A stretch of DNA of 12,756 bases, taken from a bacterium (GTDB taxonomy: Bacteria > RBG-13-66-14). Position 1 is the first letter of the stretch, and each line of letters starts with the position of its first letter. Position numbers and translations under genes: made by a program. Shown here piece by piece: positions 7,801-12,756 of the stretch. The DNA lies in assembly GCA_021107695.1 (NCBI GenBank), contig JAIOSI010000280.1, positions 1 to 12,756 of the forward strand, written 5' to 3'. The notes under the pieces were generated by a model. That model ran no database searches, was not told the origin of the DNA, and was given only the letters and a program-made list of their open reading frames with translations.

Positions 7801-8453
7801 TGGGACAGATCAACTTCTCCGCCCAGGCAAACTACGATGCGATCATGGAGCGCAAGGAGTTCCTCAACGGTCAGAGCGACGAACTGAACCGGGGAGCGAA
7901 CAGCCTCCGCGCCTCCATTCGGCGGCTGAACACCGAGGCGACGGAACGCTTCCTCACCACCTTCAATCAGGTGGTCTCCAACTTCGAGCGGCTCTTCTCG
8001 CAGATATTCGGTGGCGGAGAAGCCCGGCTCTCCCTGACCGATGAAGAACCGCTGGAGGCGGGAGTGGAGATTCACGTTCGCCCGCCGGGAAAGGGTGAGC
8101 AGAGTCTCATCGCCCGTTCCGGTGGAGAGAGGGCACTCACCGCCATCGCCCTGCTCTTCGCCCTCTTCGAGGCGAAGCCAAGCCCCTTCTGCATCCTCGA
8201 CGAGATCGACGCTCCCCTGGACGATGCCAATGTGGATCGCTTCCTCAAGCTGCTGGGGCGGTTCTCTACCCAGAGCCAGTTCCTGCTGATTACCCACAAC
8301 CGCCGGACGATGGAGTCCGCCGACACGCTGATCGGCGTTACGATGGACGAGCCAGGAGTGAGCCGGGTTTATAGCCTGGCGTTCCAGGGTGGACAGCTGA
8401 TAACCGAGGAAGACCAGCGGTCTTTCTCTCTGAAGCAAAAGAGGAAAAAATGA
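4878..8453 (+). CDS. smc: Chromosome segregation/condensation ATPase SMC
   Basis: This 1191-residue protein (from TTG) has the full SMC order. The N-terminal ATPase half has FLKKLSIAGFKSF and Walker A GPNGCGKT with K37, then the SMC-typical SIIEQAQVDLILSQNP and FDEAAGIGRYK. A long coiled coil rich in E, L, R and Q is followed by the hinge at about 517-662 (GIHGALAQLV to SGAITGG) and a return coiled coil. The C-terminal half has signature SGGERALTA (S1081-E1084) and Walker B FCILDEIDAP (D1108, catalytic E1109), then LLITHNRRTME. It forms a DNA-loop-extruding dimer, normally with ScpA and ScpB, on the nucleoid; neither partner is in the window. I chose TTG 4878 over ATG 4845. AAGG (4867-4870) lies 7 nt upstream, and SMC proteins normally begin M-[YFH]-L-K. 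The ATG has no ribosome site and would add 11 unusual residues. All key residues are intact. Confidence 0.97.
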   Translation: MFLKKLSIAGFKSFPDPLELNLREGMTAIVGPNGCGKTNLSDAIRWALGEQRVRSLRGKSSVDVIFSGTEERHPLGMSEVSLLLANEDNRLPVEYEDVLITRRLFRSGESAYLLNQRPCRLKDIQNLLLDTGIGTNAYSIIEQAQVDLILSQNPHKRREIFDEAAGIGRYKNQRAEATKKLEQTEGELQRLNDRLDELTTQLRGLKREVNKAQHYKRLGEELRQVEAYTYRFHWDNHQSRSDELNQGLETAQDKQAELAAKLASADAALTEAQEEQLRAQNTLTEGQQQSYHSLEQVKNFENRLSLSREKQAERTRRKRELEQRLTELGEEQSSQNSELTAGNAKAAELREELETVRERITASEEELAGLRDELLLHRGEAKQLGVELLDAAGSGAERQLRLEGLGKERDKLRLEEDSNAEELMLLEENLSAKQVEVDKLRGRLDALEERLKEALELQRNANRQIAEVSEKTRRSLDALTRARASFESLERVYHSNESFKKAVRAVLAAGSKGSLSGIHGALAQLVSCDSQYEIAIETALGASSQAIVCDTEADARAAVELLKRLRVGRARFFPLDIIRPRKQPYCARQIQHPGLIDDALALIHFDSLITPAVEFALGGTLVADTLASATDLVRSWRGQVSFRRIVSLDGELVESSGAITGGDSGKGRQHLLSHERDLDKLRENLVTLQEEYDTARAEEKRLRDNFSRVGETLSGQREQQSADSLEWERAKVALERQQEEQQRLEKTEEDRLHRLREVEEELKLLNSEAEATDDAPDEEELRERHSEALNKAERLEARLNQRQEEFAAIREARNRHEVELEGLEKEIERLKRGIAQSELRREKREQELAEVKDASSRADSDLEELSEKLSELTLSKDEEEKQLGKLRLVLNKAGTEFSGKLAERTKLDTKVGEVEKQLTNLRVSLEHEHGEQERLIAEALERTALKLDEVALPEDFELTDSHKSADKLRRRRERLGQINFSAQANYDAIMERKEFLNGQSDELNRGANSLRASIRRLNTEATERFLTTFNQVVSNFERLFSQIFGGGEARLSLTDEEPLEAGVEIHVRPPGKGEQSLIARSGGERALTAIALLFALFEAKPSPFCILDEIDAPLDDANVDRFLKLLGRFSTQSQFLLITHNRRTMESADTLIGVTMDEPGVSRVYSLAFQGGQLITEEDQRSFSLKQKRKK

Positions 8454-9517
8454 AGACGCTAACCGCCGCGCTGCTCCTGCTGGCTGTTTTCAGTATTCCT
8501 GCGCTGGCTTTTTACTTTCCGGTTCCCCAGCCCTTCCATCTAGGTATCTATGCCAAGAACGAACATCCTGATGTGGTGATGACAGACGAGTTTGTCAGTA
8601 TTGTTCTGGGAGCCGAAGGAGCCGTAGTCAACTCCGAGTTCACCTTCCACAATGAGGGAACGGCACAGACCGTGCCAATGTATTTTCTGCTGGAAAGCGA
8701 TAATCGATACAATATGATAGACGAGGATGAGTACGGCGGAGAACCGAAGGTAACGACGATCGAGGACATTTCCAACGCCGACTACAATTTTTTCGCAACC
8801 GTCAGTGGGAAAGAATATCCTGTACAGGTTTCTATAGAATCAACCATAGTATATACAAGCGAGGAGTCAGAGCCAGGTTACTATTATACTCAGGAGTACT
8901 CACACAGCTATGCCCTCTACGAAATACCATTTGAAGCAGGCGAAACGCTAACGCTGTCTGTGAAGTACTGGCAAAGATACAGTGGTCCCAACTTCGCCGA
9001 CTGGTGGCATATGTATTATAAGATTCACACGGGAGGCTCCTGGAAGGGACCGATCGGTCATGGGATTGTCGAAGTAACCGCTGGTTCCGACTTCAACTGG
9101 AACGGAGTCTGGCAGTACCAGTCGGTTTCTCTGCCACCAGCCACCGAGAAAGGTGGTAAGCTGGTCTGGGAGTTTGACGAACTGGAGCCAGAAAGAGATA
9201 GTATCTGGGGGACGTGTATCAGAGTGATGATGCCCTTTGATAACCAGCCCTGCTGGGGAATCGTCCTTGTCGAGAGCGGAATCAACTTTCGCTCTGAACG
9301 GAATAACACCTCGGCACGGGTCGCCGCTCACCCGGTGATGAAAGAGGGCGAGTACTTTACCATTTTTGAGCGACAGGGCGACTGGTGGCGCGTAGAGGAC
9401 GAAGAGGGTAACCCGGGCTGGTTGCGCTGGCGTTACGTTGATGGAGATAAAGAGAACATCTATGCTGCGATCACTCCTGCTAAGAACACCTACCACGCGC
9501 TTAATGGCGGAGGTTAG
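8450..9517 (+). CDS. Secreted DUF4424-like protein with C-terminal SH3-like domain (paralogue 1)
   Basis: This 355-residue protein has a Sec signal peptide (KTLTAALLLLAVFSIPALA, cut after A20). Its main region, about 35-285, follows the layout of DUF4424. An early acidic start (EHPDVVMTDEFVSIVL) and a strand pair FTFHNEGTAQTVPMYF come first. YEIPFEAGETLTLSVKYWQ and TGGSWKGPIGHG follow, and then the late WEFDELEPERD motif. Residues 289-338 form an SH3-like barrel (FTIFERQGDWWRV, GWLRWRYV), a domain that in exported bacterial proteins often binds cell-wall peptide. Its start overlaps the SMC stop (ATGA) and AGAGG precedes it by 6 nt, so translation is probably coupled to SMC. It is the first of three tandem paralogues. 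Residues about 120-150 are coded by unusually AT-rich DNA and differ most from paralogue 2. Biochemical function is unknown. Export and domain order are confident; the DUF4424 name rests on pattern memory. Confidence 0.88.
   Translation: MKTLTAALLLLAVFSIPALAFYFPVPQPFHLGIYAKNEHPDVVMTDEFVSIVLGAEGAVVNSEFTFHNEGTAQTVPMYFLLESDNRYNMIDEDEYGGEPKVTTIEDISNADYNFFATVSGKEYPVQVSIESTIVYTSEESEPGYYYTQEYSHSYALYEIPFEAGETLTLSVKYWQRYSGPNFADWWHMYYKIHTGGSWKGPIGHGIVEVTAGSDFNWNGVWQYQSVSLPPATEKGGKLVWEFDELEPERDSIWGTCIRVMMPFDNQPCWGIVLVESGINFRSERNNTSARVAAHPVMKEGEYFTIFERQGDWWRVEDEEGNPGWLRWRYVDGDKENIYAAITPAKNTYHALNGGG
9317..9442 (+). repeat. SH3-domain duplication, copy A
   Basis: These 42 codons differ from copy B (10483-10608) at 18 of 126 bases by my hand alignment (about 86% identity) and at 4 of 42 residues. 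Both contain the same 21-base run GCGACAGGGCGACTGG plus the next five bases. The rest of the two genes is clearly more diverged. Confidence 0.8.
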
Positions 9518-9540
9518 AGAAAAGAGTTCTCCGTTTTCTC
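9517..9540 (+). repeat. Small hairpin after paralogue 1
   Basis: GAGAAAA (9517-9523) pairs with TTTTCTC (9534-9540) around a 10-nt loop, directly after the stop codon and before the AAGGAG ribosome site of the next gene. With no T-tract after the stem it is not a standard terminator. It may modulate read-through or mRNA stability. Weak. Confidence 0.3.
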
Positions 9541-9591
9541 CGGTGTACTACCCCTCAATTGTCGGATCAGTATTACTCATAAGGAGTTACG

Positions 9592-10668
9592 ATGAAACGG
9601 TACACTATTGTTTTGTTCCTCCTGGTGATTTTATCCATGCCCGCGCTTGCCGATTCCGGCTCGTACTGGAGCGATTTTTCTAATCCTCAGCCATTTAAGC
9701 CCGGTGAGGATGAGATAGAACACCCCGATGTGGTGATGGCAGACGAGTATGTGACTATTACACTCGATCAAGGCGGTGCCTGGGTGGACGCAAACTTTAC
9801 CTTCCGCAACGAGGGCGCGGCTCAAACCGTGCCGATGTACTTTCCGCTGGAAAGCTCTCGCGGATGGAGCCTGATAAGCGAGGAAGAGTATAGTGGAGAG
9901 TCGGAGGTAACGACGGTCGATGAAATCACCAACAGCGAGTATAGCTTCTCTGCAAGCATCCAAGAGCTAGAATTGAAGGAGCGAATAATCAGGGAGACAA
10001 CTCTTCGGGTCAACCAGGAAACGCTTGAGGAGCTGGGGGCTTATGAAGCTAGCATCCATTTTGACACCTATGCCCTCTATGAGGTGCCTTTTGACGCAGG
10101 GGAAACCCTCTGGCTATCCGTTCGCTATTGGCAGAAATACAGCGTTCCCAAACACGCCACGTGGGTAGAGATGTTCTATCCGGTTTACACTGGTGGCTCA
10201 TGGCAGGGACCGATTGGCCACGGTATCATTGAGATTAATTCCTGGGGATCCTTTGACTGGAACGGACGCTGGCAGTTCCGCTCCATCGGGCTACCCCCGG
10301 CCCGCGAGGAACGTAACAAGGACAATGTGCGTTTTGGCAGTCTCTTCTGGGAGTTCACCAATCTGGAGCCTGAACGTGGTGCTGGCGTGGAAGTCTTGAT
10401 GATCGGCCACTCCGAACCCTGGGGTAATGTCCTGGCAACTGGTGGAATCAACTTCCGCACCCTTCCTGAGCCAGCAGCAGCGAGAGTATCCGCTCACCCG
10501 GTGATGAAAGAAGGCGAGCTTTTTACCATTTTCGGGCGACAGGGCGACTGGTGGCGGGTTGAGGACGAAGAGGGCAACATCGGCTGGCTGCGCTGGCGTT
10601 ACGTTGACCCGGACACGGGCAAAGAAAGCATCTACGCTACCTTCACAAACCTGTATGCGGGAGCCTGA
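9592..10668 (+). CDS. Secreted DUF4424-like protein with C-terminal SH3-like domain (paralogue 2)
   Basis: This 358-residue paralogue of the preceding gene has the same order of parts. The signal peptide is RYTIVLFLLVILSMPALA (cut after A20). The DUF4424-like region, about 35-290, contains EHPDVVMADEYVTITL, FTFRNEGAAQTVPMYFPLE, YEVPFDAGETLWLSVRYWQ, TGGSWQGPIGHG and WEFTNLEPERG. The SH3-like domain lies at about 297-347 (FTIFGRQGDWWRV, GWLRWRYV). Acidic-aromatic composition suggests a soluble beta-rich envelope protein. AAGGAG with 5-nt spacing precedes the ATG, the strongest ribosome site of the triplet. A 74-nt gap with a small hairpin separates it from paralogue 1, so it may be co-transcribed with SMC or have its own promoter. 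The gene is intact. Function is unknown; a partner role with its two neighbours is likely from tandem arrangement only. Confidence 0.88.
   Translation: MKRYTIVLFLLVILSMPALADSGSYWSDFSNPQPFKPGEDEIEHPDVVMADEYVTITLDQGGAWVDANFTFRNEGAAQTVPMYFPLESSRGWSLISEEEYSGESEVTTVDEITNSEYSFSASIQELELKERIIRETTLRVNQETLEELGAYEASIHFDTYALYEVPFDAGETLWLSVRYWQKYSVPKHATWVEMFYPVYTGGSWQGPIGHGIIEINSWGSFDWNGRWQFRSIGLPPAREERNKDNVRFGSLFWEFTNLEPERGAGVEVLMIGHSEPWGNVLATGGINFRTLPEPAAARVSAHPVMKEGELFTIFGRQGDWWRVEDEEGNIGWLRWRYVDPDTGKESIYATFTNLYAGA
10483..10608 (+). repeat. SH3-domain duplication, copy B
   Basis: Counterpart of copy A at 9317-9442. Most differences are synonymous; the amino-acid changes are Ala/Ser, Tyr/Leu, Glu/Gly and Pro/Ile. 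This is the most conserved segment shared by the two paralogues. Confidence 0.8.
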
Positions 10669-10673
10669 TACCG

Positions 10674-11348
10674 ATGAGATACTCCCTCCTGCTCATCTGC
10701 CTGCTGGCTCTGGCGACCCTTGCTAACATCGCGCCGGGATGGTGGGTCGAGGAGTCTTCCACCACCGAGCGTGGTGAGCATCCGCAGAACATAATGGCAG
10801 ACGAGGAGGTAACGGTCTTCTTCTGGGAGGACTGCGTGCTGGTCGAGGCGTGGTACGACATGCACAACTCCGGCGAAGCCACCCGCAACGCCATGCTGCT
10901 GCCGATGTACTTCGAGTATCCCGACGAGGTAAGCGACTTCGAGCCGTCGGTTACGGTCTCAATCAACGGTGAGTCTCTGGAGAGCCATATCACTCGCCGA
11001 CGGCAGTACGACGAGGCGGGAAACCACACTGCGACGCTGGTCTCCGCCCTCTTCCGGGGGGATGATCTGCCCGCCAAGGTTACCACTCGCTTCTCGGTAA
11101 GCTATCTGGCTCCCTACACCGCCGAGGGTTGCTTTGAGTATCCTCTCGGCACAGGAGGCGGCTGGCAAAACGCAATCGGACATGGCGTTCTCTGGCTGCG
11201 TCCGGGACCCGGAGCCGACTGGAGCATTGTGGAGGAGTACGGCGATGTCGCTCTGCCAGAGCCGAGCTTCGACGGCGATACCGTCCGCTGGGAGTTCACC
11301 GAACTTGAACCGCCAGCTGATACCTGCTACTGGCTGCGAGTAAAATAG
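10674..11348 (+). CDS. Secreted DUF4424-like protein without SH3 domain (paralogue 3)
   Basis: This 224-residue protein is a shorter, more diverged member of the tandem family. A signal peptide (RYSLLLICLLALATLA, cut near A17 or A20) is followed by the same landmarks as its neighbours: EHPQNIMADEEVTVFF, MHNSGEATRNAMLLPMYF, TGGGWQNAIGHG and VRWEFTELEPPAD. It stops soon after the last motif, so the C-terminal SH3-like domain of paralogues 1 and 2 is absent. The central insert between the two halves is also shorter. The ATG lies 5 nt after the paralogue 2 stop codon. The only ribosome-site candidate, GGAG (10660-10663), is 10 nt upstream inside that gene, pointing to translational coupling. It has four cysteines including C9 in the signal peptide. 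It ends 17 nt before a strong terminator, so it is the last gene of this transcript. Function is unknown. Confidence 0.85.
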   Translation: MRYSLLLICLLALATLANIAPGWWVEESSTTERGEHPQNIMADEEVTVFFWEDCVLVEAWYDMHNSGEATRNAMLLPMYFEYPDEVSDFEPSVTVSINGESLESHITRRRQYDEAGNHTATLVSALFRGDDLPAKVTTRFSVSYLAPYTAEGCFEYPLGTGGGWQNAIGHGVLWLRPGPGADWSIVEEYGDVALPEPSFDGDTVRWEFTELEPPADTCYWLRVK

Positions 11349-11365
11349 CTATTCTACGGAAATAG

Positions 11366-11395
11366 AAAAAGAGGAGGTCAGAGCCTCCTCTTTTT
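11366..11395. terminator. Bidirectional Rho-independent terminator
   Basis: AAAAAGAGGAGG (11366-11377) pairs with CCTCCTCTTTTT (11384-11395) around a 6-nt loop. The stem has a GC-rich core flanked by an A-tract and a T-tract, so it works from either side. It lies between the convergent paralogue 3 and acetyltransferase genes, 17 nt and 14 nt from their stop codons. Confidence 0.93.
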
Positions 11396-11409
11396 TCATA
11401 CCGATGGCT

Positions 11410-12342
11410 CTACTCCTGAGCAATGAGCTTCTCGTAGATAAGCTCGGCTGGTTGCTCGGCGTAGCTCAGCTTACTGTGGATGCGGCGGATTGGCTCCGGC
11501 AGCTCACGTTCCCAGGCGACGATTCCCGGACAGCCCAGCCGCTTTAACTCCACAGCCTGAGCTGTCATGAGTGCCGTGGCGATGCCCCGCTTTCGATAGT
11601 CGGGCAGCACTCCGGTGAAGTTGGCTATGGCGTAACGCTGGATTCCGGCGCGGAGCTTAATATCCGTCATTCCCACCACTTCTCCAGCGCTCAGAGCCAC
11701 GACAACGCTGTTTCTGTGTGCAGTCGGATTGTTCCAGCACTTCCGCCAGATTTCAATCGGCCTTTTCGTAAAACTACGTCCGGCATATAATTCGAGCAAG
11801 ATTTTCTCGTTGAATCGCCAGAGCTTTTCCTCTTTGTCGGAATCGTCCCAGCCGCCATAGACCATGACCTGGACATCGTCAGCTGCGGGTATCTCGCCCG
11901 ATTTGAATGTGGGCAGGTCGAGGCGGCTAATCGGGATTTTCTTTTGCAGGGAAAATCCCTTCTTTTCCAGCCAAACTGCCCCGGTCGGTTCTCCCTCCAG
12001 ACAACGGGAGATGAGCCGGGTGCAGTTCAGGTAGCGTCGTTGATACTCCAGCACATCGTAGAGCTTTTCGGCGATGCCCCGCTTCCTGTAACCGGGGTGA
12101 ATCCAGACCTCGTACTCGAAGGTGGTGGCAACGTCGTACCATTTGTCGTGACCGAAGACGGCGCCGAAGCCAATTAGCTGATCATCCTCTTCGGCGACGA
12201 AGACCGAATCGAAGAACTCCAGCGACTTATTATCGAAGAAGAACTGCTGACTTTCGAGAGATCGCGGTGAGTTTGGAAAACACAAGTTGTTCAGCTCGAC
12301 AATACCGCCGAGGTCGTTGATGGTGCGGTGGCGAATGCGCAT
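11410..12342 (-). CDS. Tandem-GNAT acetyltransferase
   Basis: This 310-residue cytoplasmic protein has two GNAT domains in one chain. The first, about 1-145, has acetyl-CoA-binding motif A in VWIHPGYRKRGIAEKLYD (R86-A91) and ends with the GAVWLEKKGF helix-strand typical of the fold. The second, about 155-305, has NFTGVLPDYRKRGIATAL (R250-A255), then IRRIHSKLSY where family members usually show an N-x-x-LGF-like element. Both pyrophosphate loops keep the R/K-x-x-G-x/A pattern, so both could bind acetyl-CoA, although in many two-domain GNATs only one is active. The substrate is not predictable. Mycothiol synthase has this architecture, but nothing here supports that role. GGAG with 5-nt spacing precedes the ATG. 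It is convergent with paralogue 3, sharing its terminator, and lies 75 nt after the partial gene on the same strand. The family call is very secure. Confidence 0.92.
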   Translation of the reverse strand: MRIRHRTINDLGGIVELNNLCFPNSPRSLESQQFFFDNKSLEFFDSVFVAEEDDQLIGFGAVFGHDKWYDVATTFEYEVWIHPGYRKRGIAEKLYDVLEYQRRYLNCTRLISRCLEGEPTGAVWLEKKGFSLQKKIPISRLDLPTFKSGEIPAADDVQVMVYGGWDDSDKEEKLWRFNEKILLELYAGRSFTKRPIEIWRKCWNNPTAHRNSVVVALSAGEVVGMTDIKLRAGIQRYAIANFTGVLPDYRKRGIATALMTAQAVELKRLGCPGIVAWERELPEPIRRIHSKLSYAEQPAELIYEKLIAQE

Positions 12343-12395
12343 GGTTTCTCCACGGGAACGAGACTGGCGATAGACTTATCGACCCCATAACAACG

Positions 12396-12427
12396 TTGCC
12401 TGGTGATGCCCGATCACTTAACGGCAA
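12396..12427 (-). repeat. Interrupted hairpin at the stop codon of the edge gene
   Basis: TTGCC (12396-12400) pairs with GGCAA (12423-12427), and inside it GTGAT (12403-12407) pairs with ATCAC (12413-12417). The structure overlaps the TAA at 12418. No T-tract follows on the minus strand. A second small stem, CGATA-GACT-TATCG, lies at 12368-12381 in the leader of the acetyltransferase gene. Functions unknown. Confidence 0.3.
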
Positions 12428-12756
12428 AATCCCAGGCTGGAGCTAGCGTGAGGGCGAGACTTCATAAGTTCGTTGCTTGGTCCCGGTCCCGAAGGGTCAA
12501 TAACAAATAACGAGTCGTGGCCCTGAGACACCTTTGGCGGTGGCGATTCGTCGTAGATGTACTCAAACTCTTTGAGAAGCAGCTTCCCGTCGAGCTTTCC
12601 AAGCCTCTTGATTATGCCCGTGCGGAGTTCATTGACAAGTAGTGCCGTAACATAGGCAACTCTTGCTTTTAGTTCCGGCTGGAGAATGCCAAGCTCCTTT
12701 AACCTGTTGAGTAATCCTTTGCGCTTGCCACGATAGTATTTACTCAGCGAGGCGGT
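12418..12756 (-). CDS. Unrecognised protein, C-terminal part only
   Basis: An open minus-strand frame of 112 codons runs from the right edge to a TAA at 12418-12420; its start lies outside the window. The first part looks like a basic helical protein (SLSKYYRGKRKGLLNRLKEL, then ARVAYVTALLVNELRTG and KLLLKEFEYIYDES). The tail from about residue 80 on is Pro/Gly/Ser-rich (DPSGPGPSNELMKS to SSSLGFCR) and reads less like folded protein. It may be a disordered tail or translation running into a repeat. Codon choice (AAA, TTA, CTA, ATA) is more AT-leaning than in SMC. I do not recognise a family; a small helical, possibly nucleic-acid-binding domain is conceivable from the basic charge alone. The acetyltransferase gene follows 75 nt later on the same strand. 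The reading frame is moderately supported by length and composition. Confidence 0.6.
   Translation of the reverse strand, partial: TASLSKYYRGKRKGLLNRLKELGILQPELKARVAYVTALLVNELRTGIIKRLGKLDGKLLLKEFEYIYDESPPPKVSQGHDSLFVIDPSGPGPSNELMKSRPHASSSLGFCR

Noticed and set aside
6090..8438. Long open frames on the minus strand inside SMC (380, 398 and 263 codons)
   Set aside because: They lie wholly antisense to a gene with every SMC motif. Their translations are low-complexity (Ser/Arg- or Gln/Leu-rich), as expected from the complement of Glu/Leu/Arg-rich coiled-coil codons.
9438..9683. Plus-strand 81-codon frame between paralogues 1 and 2
   Set aside because: It overlaps the end of paralogue 1 and the start of paralogue 2 in another frame. 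The AAGGAG site inside it serves the start at 9592.
10674..10745. Paralogue 3 as a lipoprotein through C9
   Set aside because: C9 lies in the middle of the hydrophobic core of the signal peptide with no lipobox consensus. An ordinary Sec signal peptide fits better.
8450..11348. A toxin-immunity or phage-defence system in the tandem triplet
   Set aside because: All three are secreted paralogues with no nuclease, protease, NTPase or pore-forming motif visible. Nothing in the sequence supports defence.
11410..12342. Mycothiol synthase (mshD) assignment for the tandem GNAT
   Set aside because: Only the two-domain architecture matches. No mycothiol pathway gene or actinobacterial feature is present.

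Overview
The window looks like chromosomal DNA from a Gram-negative-type (diderm), probably uncultivated bacterium, GC-rich by eye. Three features suggest this. There is a lipoprotein with a classical lipobox. A secreted repeat protein ends in a type A sorting-domain-like tail (PNP...IYDLSGRLV...GVYLIRL), as seen in FCB-group bacteria and several neighbouring candidate phyla. Exported proteins of poorly characterised families dominate the gene content. I cannot name the phylum from the sequence alone. I see no rRNA, tRNA, CRISPR array, transposase or phage gene.

Layout. Positions 1-4707 hold a minus-strand run of envelope and exported genes. In transcription order they are: a seven-repeat VCBS/FG-GAP propeller protein with a sorting-type tail (4707-2611); a 283-nt gap with two REP-like palindromes and a candidate promoter; a small secreted protein (2327-1728); an NTF2-like lipoprotein (1637-1203); a membrane-anchored M23/LytM peptidase (1146-130); and the first 37 codons of a GTG-started FMN split-barrel, flavin-reductase-like protein that runs off the left edge. 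A divergent control region with adjacent dyad-symmetric sites (about 4761-4832) separates this block from a plus-strand block.

The plus-strand block is the chromosome-segregation ATPase SMC (4878-8453), then a tandem family of three secreted DUF4424-like proteins (8450-9517, 9592-10668, 10674-11348). The first two carry a C-terminal SH3-like domain and the third lacks it. The first overlaps the SMC stop codon by an ATGA. The block ends at a strong bidirectional terminator (11366-11395). It is shared with a convergent minus-strand gene for a tandem-GNAT acetyltransferase (12342-11410). Upstream of that gene, the 3' part of an unrecognised minus-strand gene enters from the right edge (12756-12418).

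How the parts relate. Apart from SMC, the acetyltransferase and the two edge fragments, every gene encodes a protein with a signal peptide, lipobox or membrane anchor. SMC is the only housekeeping landmark. The most distinctive content is the SMC-linked triplet of DUF4424-like secreted proteins with a nearly identical SH3-like domain in two copies. The exactly periodic 7 x 51-residue propeller is the second.
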